This document shows positions 27,855 through 36,093 of a DNA stretch of 64,000 bases, in pieces. The notes under the pieces are model-generated. The model was not told the DNA's origin. It did no database searches and was given only the letters and a program-made list of their open reading frames with translations. Both the position numbers and the translations under genes were made by a program. The stretch is from Streptomyces luteogriseus (GTDB lineage Bacteria; Actinomycetota; Actinomycetes; Streptomycetales; Streptomycetaceae): the NCBI RefSeq assembly GCF_014205055.1, contig NZ_JACHMS010000001.1, forward strand, positions 1,674,001 through 1,738,000, written 5' to 3'. Within the stretch, counting starts at the first letter, position 1. The number at the start of each line of letters is the position of its first letter.

Positions 27855-28973
27855 TCAGCGGCCGCTGGGGGCTTCGGGGAACCCGAGCCGGGGCGCCAGC
27901 AGCCGCGCCTCGGCGGCCCATTCGGCGAGGTACGCCAGGGCCAGCCCCCTTTCCCGGTAGCGGAGTTCGGCCGGGACGGTGCCTTCGCCGCCGTAGGCCA
28001 CCGGCTCCTCGTCCGCTCGCGCCAGCATCATTGCGGCGAGCCAGTCGTACTTCACCGCGGAGGCGCACACGCCGAGTCGGACGAGGGCTTCGTCGCCGCG
28101 CCAGCCGCTCCCGCGCAGTCCCTGCACGTAGGCGTCGTACGCCGCCTTGGCCAGGCCCGGCAGGTCGGCGGCGGGGACGAACAGGTCGAAGACGCAGTCC
28201 GGGAGGTAGTTGCCGAGGTCCTCGCCCAGGGCGCCGTCGCCGGTGAAGGCCCAGTCGAGCAGGACGCCCGCGTCGGGACCGTCCGCGCGGAGGTTCGCCG
28301 GCCACTGGTCGAGGTGGCACAGGGCGCGGGGCAGCGACTCCATGACCGTGAGGAACCACTCGCGGTCGTGGCGGAGGCGGACCATGTCCTCGCGCAGGCC
28401 GGGCGGGAAGTGCCGTCGGATCAGGGGGTGTTGCCACGCCTCGTCGGTGTCGAGCAGGGCCTCGCCCGTCGTCTTCCCCGCCGTGTAGTCGCGCAGGAAG
28501 CGCCGCGAGAGCCACGGGGTGTCCTCCCCCGCGCCCACCGTCCCCTGTGCGGCTCCCAGGCGGTGGGCGTGGTCGACGTGGCGGGTCAGGGACCAGGCGG
28601 TCGCCGGTGCGCCCGGCACGTCCTCCAGCCACAACGCCACGTCGCCGTCGGGGCGTTCGGCGCACTCCAGGAGCCGGGGTGCGCGGATGCCGTACCGCTG
28701 CCAGACCTGGGCGAGGCCGGCCCCGTAGACGTACGCCTCGCGGCGCCAGAAGTTCCAGTGGCGCGGATCATTGGACGCCGCCCAGCTGACGGCGGTCTCC
28801 TTCGTCCGCGTCAGGACCTTCAGGACGGCCGAGCGGTCGCCGCCGGTGACCCGCCACACCCCGGCCGTGACGCCGTTGCACGGGTTGTGCGTGAGCGGCT
28901 CGAACACCGCCCTGTCCGCCGGGACTCCCAGGACCTCACGTACTTCGGCTGGCGCTGCAGCGACCTCGGGCAT
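27855..28973 (-). CDS. Aminoglycoside phosphotransferase family protein
   Basis: A 372-residue kinase-fold protein. The catalytic loop is LCHLDQWPANL with His220, Asp222 and Asn227, and the metal-binding segment is VLLDWAFTGDGALGED. The N-lobe has SAVLKVLTRT with a likely ATP-contacting Lys. The family phosphorylates small hydroxylated molecules; no substrate can be assigned. TAGCAT sits exactly 6 nt before the ATG, so the gene probably has its own leaderless promoter inside the end of the permease gene. It is not close in sequence to the other APH-like kinase at 15478. Confidence 0.8.
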   Translation of the reverse strand: MPEVAAAPAEVREVLGVPADRAVFEPLTHNPCNGVTAGVWRVTGGDRSAVLKVLTRTKETAVSWAASNDPRHWNFWRREAYVYGAGLAQVWQRYGIRAPRLLECAERPDGDVALWLEDVPGAPATAWSLTRHVDHAHRLGAAQGTVGAGEDTPWLSRRFLRDYTAGKTTGEALLDTDEAWQHPLIRRHFPPGLREDMVRLRHDREWFLTVMESLPRALCHLDQWPANLRADGPDAGVLLDWAFTGDGALGEDLGNYLPDCVFDLFVPAADLPGLAKAAYDAYVQGLRGSGWRGDEALVRLGVCASAVKYDWLAAMMLARADEEPVAYGGEGTVPAELRYRERGLALAYLAEWAAEARLLAPRLGFPEAPSGR

Positions 28974-28982
28974 CCCCCGATG

Positions 28983-30365
28983 CTATGCCGCCGCCTCCAC
29001 CGTGTCCTTGCGTCCCCGCAGCCACACGTACACCGGGATTCCGGCGAACAGGAACAACACGCCCTGATAGACGGCGGCGTACCCGGCACCGGCGATCAGC
29101 CAGAACGAGAAGCCGAAGGAGAGGGCCGCGACCGTCAGGTCCCGGGCGAGTCCGGCGGGGCGGACGCGGTCGCGGGTGCCGCGGGCCAGCCAGTACAGCT
29201 GGGCCGCCGCCGACAGCAGGTACGGCACGCAGCCGGTGAACGTGGTGATCAGGACGAGGACACGGAACGTGGTGTCCGGGCCGGCCGTGTAGTTGAGGGC
29301 GATGAGGAGGCTGCCGAGGACCGCGCAGGCCCACACCCCGAACCCGGGGACGCCGCCCTTGCCGAGGCGGGCGAAGGGCGCCGGGAAGAGGCCGTCGCGG
29401 GCGGCGGCGTACGGCATCTGCGCGGCCATGAGGATCCACCCGTTGAGGCAGCCGGTGATCGAGGCGACGGCGACCAGGGCGATGGCGGTGCCGCCCCAGC
29501 CGCCGCCTGTGATCGCGTTCACGGCGTCGGCGAAGGGGGCGCCCGACTCGACGAGCCGGTCGTGCGGGACCAGTCCGAAGACGGCGATCGTGCCGAGGAC
29601 GTAGACGAGGGCGGAGGCCAGGGTGCCGAGGACGCTCGCCCGGCCCACGGTGCGCTCGGGGTCGCGGACCTCGCCCGCGCTGACCGCGGCCGACTCGACG
29701 CCGAGGAAGCTGTACAGCAGCAGCGCGGCGGAGGCGGCGAGCGCGCCGGAGACGCTCTGGCCGGAGGCGTTGAACGGGCCGAAGTTGTCCGCGTCGACGA
29801 AGAACAGACCGATCGTGGCGAGCAGGAGCAGCGGCACGAACTTCAGGATCGTGGAGACGACCTGCACCGCGCCGACCCAGCGCGTGCCCGCGAAGTTCGC
29901 CGCGGCGGGCAGCCACAGGGCGGCCATCGCGACGAGGGCCTGGAGGGCGTGGTTGCCGTGCAGGGGTATCAGGACGTCGACGTAGCCGACGACCGCGACG
30001 GCCAGGGCGGCGATGCTGACCCAGCACATCGTCCAGTACGACCAGGCCGACAGGAATCCGGCGAACTCGCCGAAGGCGTCCCGCGGGTAGACGTACAGGC
30101 CGCCGGTCACGGGGCTGCGGCGTGCGAGCTTGCCGAAGAGCAGGGCGAGCAGCACGGCTCCGACGGAGAGCACGAGGAAGGCGAGCAGGCTGATCGTGCC
30201 GTAGGGGGCGACGGTGGCGGGCAGGGCGAAGATGCCGCCGCCGATGATGTTGCCCATGACGAGGGCCGTGGCGGCGGCGAGGCCGAAGGTGCGGCGGGGA
30301 GCGGGCGCCGCGGCGGTGGCCGACTCGGCGGGTTCGGCGGCCTCGGTGGGCCTGGGGACGGTCAT
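28983..30365 (-). CDS. APC family amino acid permease
   Basis: A 460-residue membrane protein with 12 predicted helices of the amino acid-polyamine-organocation superfamily. The helix 1 signature GNIIGGGIFALPA is clear, and the arrangement resembles basic amino acid/polyamine antiporters of the APA group. It lies divergent to the homocysteine S-methyltransferase gene with a 129-bp shared promoter region. In E. coli that enzyme is paired with an S-methylmethionine permease of the same superfamily (MmuP), so S-methylmethionine is a reasonable but unproven substrate. Confidence 0.83.
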   Translation of the reverse strand: MTVPRPTEAAEPAESATAAAPAPRRTFGLAAATALVMGNIIGGGIFALPATVAPYGTISLLAFLVLSVGAVLLALLFGKLARRSPVTGGLYVYPRDAFGEFAGFLSAWSYWTMCWVSIAALAVAVVGYVDVLIPLHGNHALQALVAMAALWLPAAANFAGTRWVGAVQVVSTILKFVPLLLLATIGLFFVDADNFGPFNASGQSVSGALAASAALLLYSFLGVESAAVSAGEVRDPERTVGRASVLGTLASALVYVLGTIAVFGLVPHDRLVESGAPFADAVNAITGGGWGGTAIALVAVASITGCLNGWILMAAQMPYAAARDGLFPAPFARLGKGGVPGFGVWACAVLGSLLIALNYTAGPDTTFRVLVLITTFTGCVPYLLSAAAQLYWLARGTRDRVRPAGLARDLTVAALSFGFSFWLIAGAGYAAVYQGVLFLFAGIPVYVWLRGRKDTVEAAA

Positions 30366-30494
30366 GAGGGTTCCTGTACAAGCGGAGGGAGAGGGTCCTG
30401 ATCGTAACCGTCATCCCATATGCTGGTCGATCTGTTCATCTGATGGACACAATCGGCTGGGGACCACGGGCGGATCTCGGCTACGGTCGTTCGC

Positions 30495-31406
30495 ATGACG
30501 AGCACCATCACCCTCGCCGAAGCCCTCGCCGCCGGAACGGTCGTCCTCGACGGCGGCATGTCCAACCAGCTCGAGTCGGACGGGCACGACCTGAGCGACG
30601 AGCTGTGGTCGGCACGGCTGCTCGCCGAACAGCCGGAGGCGGTGACCGAGGCGCATCTCGCCTACTTCCGGGCCGGGGCGGACGTGGCGATCACCGCCAG
30701 CTACCAGGCCACGTTCGAGGGGTTCGCCAAGCGCGGGATCAGCCGTGACCGGGCGGCCGAACTCATGGCGCTGAGCGTGGAGTCGGCCCGGGAGGCGGTC
30801 CGGCGCGCCGCTGTCCCGCGGCCCTTGTGGGTGGCGGCGTCGGCCGGCCCGTACGGGGCGATGCTCGCGGACGGCTCGGAGTACCGGGGACGCTACGGGC
30901 TGAGCGTGGACGAGCTGGAGCGTTTCCACCGGCCGCGCCTGGAGGTGCTGGCCGCGGCCCGGCCTGACGTCCTGGCGCTGGAGACGGTCCCGGACGCCGA
31001 CGAGGCCGCGGCCCTGCTGCGGGCGGTGCGCGGGCTCGGGGTGCCGGCCTGGCTGACGTACTCCGTCGCAGGTGACCGCACGCGTGCCGGGCAGCCGCTG
31101 GAGGAGGCCTTCGCCCTGGCCGCCGAGGCGGACGAGGTGATCGCGGTCGGGGTGAACTGCTGCGCGCCCGAGGACGTGGAGGCCGCGGCGGCGACGGCCG
31201 CGCGCGTCACCGGCAAGCCGGTCGTCGTCTACCCCAACAGCGGCGAGACCTGGGACGCCGAGGCGCGTGCCTGGTCGGGCCGGTCCACCTTCACCACCGG
31301 CCAGGTGAAGGGCTGGCAGCAGGCGGGGGCCCGGCTGATCGGCGGCTGCTGCCGGGTGGGTCCGGATGGCATCGCGGGCATCGCGGGGACCCTGGGAACG
31401 GCGTAG
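30495..31406 (+). CDS. mmuM: Homocysteine S-methyltransferase
   Basis: A 303-residue cytoplasmic TIM-barrel enzyme that transfers a methyl group from S-methylmethionine (or S-adenosylmethionine) to homocysteine, giving methionine. Motifs: an N-terminal VLDGGMSNQLE, zinc ligand Cys in VGVNCCAPED, and the paired zinc Cys in RLIGGCCRVGPDGI near the C-terminus. Length equals E. coli MmuM. TACGGT at 30482-30487 lies 7 nt before the ATG with no Shine-Dalgarno, suggesting a leaderless mRNA. Divergent from an APC permease. Confidence 0.92.
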   Translation: MTSTITLAEALAAGTVVLDGGMSNQLESDGHDLSDELWSARLLAEQPEAVTEAHLAYFRAGADVAITASYQATFEGFAKRGISRDRAAELMALSVESAREAVRRAAVPRPLWVAASAGPYGAMLADGSEYRGRYGLSVDELERFHRPRLEVLAAARPDVLALETVPDADEAAALLRAVRGLGVPAWLTYSVAGDRTRAGQPLEEAFALAAEADEVIAVGVNCCAPEDVEAAAATAARVTGKPVVVYPNSGETWDAEARAWSGRSTFTTGQVKGWQQAGARLIGGCCRVGPDGIAGIAGTLGTA

Positions 31407-31483
31407 CCCTACGGCATCGCGCCCTGCCCGGAGGTACGCGCACACCCCTCCTGCGCCCCCTCCCCGCTGCCAGCCCCCGTCAT

Positions 31484-31517
31484 GGGAACCGGTTGCTGCG
31501 GCGTTGCCGCGGTTCCC
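31484..31517. promoter_or_regulatory. Inverted repeat with AACCGGTT palindrome upstream of LacI fragment
   Basis: GGGAACCG (31484-31491) and CGGTTCCC (31510-31517) are exact inverted repeats, and the left copy also includes the CG-centred palindrome AACCGGTT. It lies 44-77 nt before the truncated LacI gene. It may be a leftover operator of that regulator or a terminator of the methyltransferase gene. Confidence 0.35.
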
Positions 31518-31560
31518 GAGGGGGTGGGTGCGGACCGGTGCCCGGAGAGCCGAGGCAGGC

Positions 31561-31764
31561 ATGACGAGGAAGAGCGAGGACGCGGGCCGCAGCACCATCC
31601 GGGACGTCGCGGCGTGTGCGGGGGTCTCCGCGTCGACGGTGTCCCGGGTGCTGGGCGGGGTGTATCCGGTGAGCGCGGCGACCCGCGGGAGCGTGATGCG
31701 GGCGGTCCGCGAGCTGTCAGTGGCGTCGCAGAGCGCCGGCGCGGCGGAGTCGCCGTACGGCTGA
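31561..31764 (+). pseudogene. Truncated LacI-family regulator (DNA-binding domain only)
   Basis: From the ATG at 31561 the frame encodes the LacI helix-turn-helix and hinge start (TIRDVAACAGVSASTVSRVL, then YPVSAATRGSVMRAVREL). From about 31716 LacI similarity stops, and the remaining 16 codons are antisense to the end of the carboxylesterase gene. The ligand-binding domain is absent. The junction with the esterase 3' end looks like a deletion or insertion endpoint. A short HTH-only peptide could still be made, but the gene is not a functional LacI regulator. Confidence 0.75.
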
Positions 31765-33321
31765 CCGCAGTTCCTCGCTTCGGTTGGGCGAGACGTCGGC
31801 CGGGACCACCGTGGGTGCGGGCTCCGGAGGCCGGAGGGCGTCGGCGTTCCAGAGGGCGAGTTCACGGTCCCGGGGGCCGTGGGCCGTGTAGGCGAGCCCG
31901 TTCTCGGCGTCCGGCGTGCGGTCTCCGAACACCCGCACCGGGTGCGCGTCGTCCCAGCGTTCCCAGCCGGGGTCGCCGTCCGTGGCGAACCGCACCCAGG
32001 CCGTGTGCATGGCGTCCGCCAGCTCCTGCGGCGCGCCCTCCCCCGCCAGTTTCCGGGATTCGGCGACGTCCCCGGTGTCGAAGACGAAGCCCAGCTCCAG
32101 CGCGTGGCAGGAGCCGAGGTCGGGGAGGTTCGAGGGCCAGGCGAACTCGTAGACGTACGACGGTTCCGTGCGGGCGTCGGCCAGGTGGTGCAGGGGGATG
32201 CGGAGCAGGTGGTCGGTGACGAGCTGTCCGACGATCTCCGCGGTGCCGGCCTCGGGGTGCAGGGTGCGGTAGCCGCGCGGGACCTCGCTCCCGCAGTGGC
32301 AGCGGGCCATGGCGCCCGCGAGGGCGACGGCTCCGAGGCGGTCGACGCGCTCCAGGAGTCCGCCCGGTACCAGCCAGAGCCGGTATTCGTCGCGGGTCCA
32401 GCCCAGCAGCAGTTCGACGCCGGGGGCCGCGCCACCGTCCGTGAGGGCCTCCAGCGGGTCACGGGGGACGACGTCGCCGTCGATGACGAGGCCGAACGCG
32501 GGGCCTCCGACCACCGGGCCGCTCAGCTTGCCCACCTCGGCCTGGGTACGGAGCAGCAGGTCGCGGTCGACGGCCGCGAAGGCCTCGGCGGTGGCGGGGA
32601 TCTTCAGCCGAGAGGCCATCCGGCGGACCATGCGCCGTACCTTGGCCCGCTCGGACGCCTCCGGCGGCCCGCTCTGCAGGACGGCCCGGCGGACCAGCCC
32701 CTGGGTCTGCGGGGCGGCGATGAGGGCGCCGATACTGATCGCCCCGGCGGACTGCCCGAAGAGAGTGATGCGGCCGGGGTCCCCGCCGAAGGCCTCGATC
32801 GTCTCGTGGACCCAGGTCAGGGCTGCGATCTGGTCGCGCAGACCGGGATTCGGGGGCGTGTCCGGGAACAGTCCGTAGCCCTCGACGCCCAACCGGTAGT
32901 TGATGGATACACAGACCACGCCGTCGCGGGCGAAGGCGTGGCCGTCGTAGACGGGTACGGCGGAAGAACCCCTGGTCAGGGCGCCGCCGTGGATCCACAC
33001 GAGGACGGGGAGACGGGCTCCGGGGTCGGGCTGCGGGGTCCAGACGTTGAGGTTGAGGCAGTCGTCGCCGGGCACGACCGGGTCGGACAGGTAGTGGGCG
33101 AAGGCGTCGGAGTACGGCGGTTTCGGCGGGGTGGGGCCGAAGGCGCCGGCGTCGCGGACACCGTCCCAGGGCGGCAGGGGCACGGGCGGGCGGAAGCGGC
33201 GAGGACCGAAGGGAGGGGCCGCGTACGGGATGCCACGGAAGACCGCGACACCGCCCTCGTACCGGCCCCGGAGGGCACCATGGGGCGTGCTCACCACGGG
33301 GTCTGCCTGGTCTGCCGTCAT
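31717..33321 (-). CDS. Type B carboxylesterase/lipase
   Basis: A 534-residue alpha/beta-hydrolase of the cholinesterase-like type B family. It shows the GIPYAAPPFGPRRF N-terminal motif, DCLNLNVWTP, oxyanion-hole VWIHGGALTRGSS, nucleophile Ser in LFGQSAGAISIG, and the late catalytic His region near LGSCHALELGFVF. There is no signal peptide. It probably hydrolyses carboxylic esters such as p-nitrobenzyl-type substrates or an acylated natural product. The ATG at 33321 has GAGGAGG about 11 nt upstream; an in-frame GTG at 33354 is less likely. Its 3' end abuts the truncated LacI gene. Confidence 0.88.
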   Translation of the reverse strand: MTADQADPVVSTPHGALRGRYEGGVAVFRGIPYAAPPFGPRRFRPPVPLPPWDGVRDAGAFGPTPPKPPYSDAFAHYLSDPVVPGDDCLNLNVWTPQPDPGARLPVLVWIHGGALTRGSSAVPVYDGHAFARDGVVCVSINYRLGVEGYGLFPDTPPNPGLRDQIAALTWVHETIEAFGGDPGRITLFGQSAGAISIGALIAAPQTQGLVRRAVLQSGPPEASERAKVRRMVRRMASRLKIPATAEAFAAVDRDLLLRTQAEVGKLSGPVVGGPAFGLVIDGDVVPRDPLEALTDGGAAPGVELLLGWTRDEYRLWLVPGGLLERVDRLGAVALAGAMARCHCGSEVPRGYRTLHPEAGTAEIVGQLVTDHLLRIPLHHLADARTEPSYVYEFAWPSNLPDLGSCHALELGFVFDTGDVAESRKLAGEGAPQELADAMHTAWVRFATDGDPGWERWDDAHPVRVFGDRTPDAENGLAYTAHGPRDRELALWNADALRPPEPAPTVVPADVSPNRSEELRSAVRRLRRAGALRRH

Positions 33322-33482
33322 CCGTCCACCGGCCTCCTCACCGCGCTCGTGCACCGTGAGGATCAGAGCAACTCATTGTGTTCCGGTATTCCGGCGCACG
33401 AGCGGATGAGGGGGCTGTTCGGGGTACGCGGTTACACCGCGTGCGCCGTCACCCGACGGGGGCGGTTACTCGATGTACACGG

Positions 33483-33903
33483 CTACTTCGCGTACATCAG
33501 CGTGCCGAACCCGAGCTGGTCGAATCCGCCGCTGGTGGTGCCGTAGTCACCTCCTCCGCCCTCGGGGCGACGGAGAAGCACATCTGGGAGATGTACTTGT
33601 CGTCGAGGAGCAGCCGGCGGCCGTCATAGGAGTAGAGGTCGTCGCCCTGGTTCCAGGCCATCTCGCAGAGCGCGCCCATCTGGCCCATGCCCATGACGGT
33701 GTGGCCCTGGTCGCGGCGACCGCGGCCATGTTGCACAGGTCCCAGGTGGCCCAGTAGTTGGTGATGCAGGCGTCGTTGTGGCCGGTGAGGAACTGGTTGT
33801 TGAGCGGGTAGAAGACTCTGACCAGCATCTCCTGGGCGGCGGCGAGGTCGAACCCGGAGTAGTCGCGCATGAGTTCACAGGCGTTAGCGAACTGCACCCA
33901 ACC
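33483..33903 (-). pseudogene. Decayed alginate lyase gene
   Basis: Three pieces of an alginate-lyase-type protein lie in order on the minus strand in different frames. The first is WVQFANACELMRDYSGFDLA to CNMAAVAA (33903 to about 33718). The second is RDQGHTVMGMGQMGALCEMA to SYDGRRLL (33715 to about 33610). The third is GGDYGTTSGGFDQLGFGTLM with a stop at 33483. The N-terminal third and the linking segments are missing, and an unplaced stretch (LDDKYISQMCFSV) lies between pieces two and three. No start codon or signal peptide remains. It shows that the strain's lineage had an alginate or related uronate polysaccharide lyase here. Confidence 0.7.
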
Positions 33904-34182
33904 GGGGTGATGGCGGGGTCCATGCCCGGGACCTCGTGGACGCGGCGTTCACGGCGGACTTCACCGGGTTTCGGCTGACCTGCACACCTGACTGAGGGAC
34001 TGTTCGGGGTTTCGAAAGTTTTGACCGGCGTGTGGCGGTGAATTCACTTTCCCTTCCCGCCGTCCTGCGCCGCACCTAGAGTAGGAAGCGCTTTCTGCCC
34101 GGCCGGACCTCGTGCCCGCCGTCGGCAGCGCTGGTCGAAACTTTCCACGGCCCACGGGCGGGCCGGAGAGGTGGGTTCCCCG
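33904..34182. other. Non-coding stretch and promoter region before the LacI regulator
   Basis: The part to about 33995 is G/C3-rich but has no intact gene. A short + strand stretch reading DLVDAAFTADFTGFRL suggests a further gene remnant. From 34000 to 34182 the sequence is less GC-rich and carries the candidate operator of the LacI gene. Confidence 0.35.
34086..34096. promoter_or_regulatory. Candidate LacI operator AAGCGCTTTCT upstream of the lacI-type gene
   Basis: Identical over 11 nt to the site at 20279-20289 in the pectin locus, with palindromic core AAGCGCTT. It lies 87 nt before the regulator's ATG, a usual place for autoregulation. Confidence 0.55.
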
Positions 34183-35229
34183 ATGGTCCGTACGGCGAGT
34201 GCGAGCGTGGCTGCCGGTCCGACACTGGCGGTCGTGGCGCGCGAGGCGGGGGTGTCGGTGCCGACCGCGTCGAAGGTGGTCAACGGCCGTGAGGACGTGG
34301 CACCCGAGACCCGCCGCCGCGTGACCGAGGCACTCGACCGGCTCGGGTACGTGCGCAGACCCCGCTTCGACGCGGCGAAGGCACCCCGGCTGGTCGACCT
34401 GGTCGTGCACTCGCTGGAGAGTTCCTGGTCGGGCGCGGTGCTGCACGGCGTGGAGGAGGCGGCGCACGACGCGGGCCTGGAGGTCGTGGTGTCGGCGGCT
34501 CTGGTCCGCTCCCGGGTCGGCCGCCCGGAACGCGGCTGGCTGGACAAGCTGGTCGCCCGCGGCTCCTCCGGCGTCCTGTTCAACCTGGCCGAGCTGAGCG
34601 ACTCGCAGTACGCGTGGCTGGAGCAGCACCGCATCCCCTTCGTGATGATCGATCCGGTGCAGGAACCGCCGGAGGGCGTCGTCTCGGTGGGGGCGGCGAA
34701 CTGGCAGGGCGGGCTGACGGCCACGGAGCATCTGCTGTCCCTGGGCCACGAGCGGGTCGCCGTCATCGCCGGTCCCCGGCGCACGCTGTGCAGCAGTGCC
34801 CGGGTCGCCGGGTACCGCTCGGCGCTGGCGGCGGCCGGGGTCCGGCACCGCGCCGAGTACGTCCGGCACGCCGGTTTCGACGAGAGCGTGGCCCATCGCC
34901 GCATGCTGGAACTCCTCGACCTGCCCGAGCCGCCGACCGCCGTCTTCGTCTGCTCGGACCGGATGGCACTCGGGGTCTACGAGGCCCTGGCCGAAAGGGG
35001 GTTGAGGGTCCCGGACGACATCAGTGTGGTCGGCTTCGACGATCTGCCCGAGGCGCGCTGGGCCTCCCCCGCCCTGACCACCGTGCGCCAGCCGCTGTCC
35101 GAGATGGCCGCGACAGCCCTGCGGTCGCTGCTGCGCATGATGGACGGCCATCACCCGGAGAGCACACGGACGGAACTGTCGACGCGGCTGGTGGAGCGGG
35201 CGAGCACGGCGGCTCCGCGGTCCGCATAG
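34183..35229 (+). CDS. LacI-family transcriptional regulator
   Basis: A 348-residue sugar-responsive repressor. The helix-turn-helix is TLAVVAREAGVSVPTASKVV (about 11-30). The hinge is RRVTEALDRLGYVRRP, and the ligand-binding domain has the family patterns ATEHLLSLGHERVAVIAGP, TAVFVCSDRMALGVYEAL and ISVVGFDDLPEARW. GGAGAGG at 34165-34171 supports the ATG at 34183; a GTG at 34171 is too close to it. It may repress the neighbouring (now broken) alginate lyase and, through the shared AAGCGCTTTCT site, the rhamnogalacturonan genes. The inducer is unknown. Confidence 0.9.
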   Translation: MVRTASASVAAGPTLAVVAREAGVSVPTASKVVNGREDVAPETRRRVTEALDRLGYVRRPRFDAAKAPRLVDLVVHSLESSWSGAVLHGVEEAAHDAGLEVVVSAALVRSRVGRPERGWLDKLVARGSSGVLFNLAELSDSQYAWLEQHRIPFVMIDPVQEPPEGVVSVGAANWQGGLTATEHLLSLGHERVAVIAGPRRTLCSSARVAGYRSALAAAGVRHRAEYVRHAGFDESVAHRRMLELLDLPEPPTAVFVCSDRMALGVYEALAERGLRVPDDISVVGFDDLPEARWASPALTTVRQPLSEMAATALRSLLRMMDGHHPESTRTELSTRLVERASTAAPRSA

Positions 35230-35397
35230 CGCCCAGGGGTGCTCCCGGCCGAACCGTGGTCGTGCGGGCGCTCGCCGCACCCCCCTTGTGCGCGTCGCGC
35301 GCCCGCCATCGGGGGGAACTGGCCGGAACGGGCCCGCGTCGAACGTTGCGGTGGGGAGGGGGCGGGGACGGCGGCGAGCAGTGGGGGGGGGACGACC

Positions 35398-35862
35398 ATG
35401 ACACGCTGGCGGCCGCTTCCGGACGTACGGCCGAGGGAGGCGCGGCACCTGGTCGAGCAGCTGAGGGCCCTGAAGGACCGTACGGGTCTGAGCCTTGCCG
35501 AGCTGGCCCGGCGGACCGCCTACAGCAAGTCGTCGTGGCAGCGGTACCTCAGCGGGGCCAAGCAGCCGCCGCGGGGAGCGGTGCAGGCACTGTGCCGGAT
35601 GGCTGGGACAGAGCAGGTGCGGCTGCCGGCGTTGTGGGATCTGGCCGACCGGACGTGGCCGCACGGGGCGGCGGTGGCGGCCGGGCCGGCGGAGCCGGTG
35701 GCGGACGAGCCGCCGACCGGTGCCGCGTACCGGCGGTGGCGGGCGGCGGCACCGACCGGTGCCGCGTACCGGCGGTGGCGGGCGGCGGCGCTGGTGTCGT
35801 TCGGGGTCATCGTGGTGCTGCCGGCCTGGCTGCTGTGGGTGCTGCCGGTGGGGAGCGGGTGA
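35398..35862 (+). CDS. Membrane-anchored Xre-type helix-turn-helix protein
   Basis: A 154-residue protein. Residues about 15-75 form an Xre/lambda repressor-like HTH (LSLAELARRTAYSKSSWQRYLSG). A Pro/Ala-rich linker follows, with PTGAAYRRWRAAA present twice in tandem. It ends in one transmembrane segment (LVSFGVIVVLPAWLLWVLPV). The double unit corresponds to a 39-bp period DNA repeat at 35713-35789. This HTH plus single TM design is common in Streptomyces, but the role is unknown; it may tie DNA binding to the membrane. A G-rich stretch precedes the ATG. Confidence 0.75.
   Translation: MTRWRPLPDVRPREARHLVEQLRALKDRTGLSLAELARRTAYSKSSWQRYLSGAKQPPRGAVQALCRMAGTEQVRLPALWDLADRTWPHGAAVAAGPAEPVADEPPTGAAYRRWRAAAPTGAAYRRWRAAALVSFGVIVVLPAWLLWVLPVGSG
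35713..35789 (+). repeat. Tandem 39-bp repeat inside the Xre-type gene
   Basis: Two copies (35713-35750 and 35752-35789) are identical over 38 nt, giving an in-frame duplication of 13 residues in the linker. Perfect identity suggests a recent duplication by slippage. Confidence 0.8.
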
Positions 35863-35898
35863 CCGTCACGGCCCTCCGCTCCCCGGCGACGGTGTCGC

Positions 35899-36012
35899 TC
35901 AGCCGAGCGTGCGGTAGCGGGCGTACTTCCACGGACCGACGTTCTTCAGCTTCACCTGGTACTTGCCGCCCACGCGCTTGAAGCAGCCGAAATTTTCGGG
36001 CCCGCGCCAGGG
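35899..36012 (-). pseudogene. C-terminal fragment of an unidentified protein
   Basis: On the minus strand a frame ending at TGA 35899 encodes NFGCFKRVGGKYQVKLKNVG then PWKYARYRTLG, with almost all third positions G or C. This is coding-like, but no start or upstream part exists because the region before it is the promoter and start of the VOC gene. It is probably the tail left from a deleted gene. I do not recognise the family; it could also be a very short intact peptide. Confidence 0.4.
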
Positions 36013-36093
36013 TGCGGCACCGCCGAGCACGACCGGACCGGGGTGTCCGATTCGTTCAAGACCGGACAGCGGGGCCCTGCCTACGGTGGCCCC

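Noticed and set aside
27822..30401. Very long open frame on the + strand opposite the APH-like and APC permease genes
   Set aside because: It is a mirror of high-GC codon bias on the other strand. The protein would be low-complexity Gly/Arg/Asp-rich, and both minus-strand genes have clear family motifs.
31879..33546. Long + strand frame opposite the carboxylesterase
   Set aside because: No family motifs, while the minus strand has the complete type B esterase signature.
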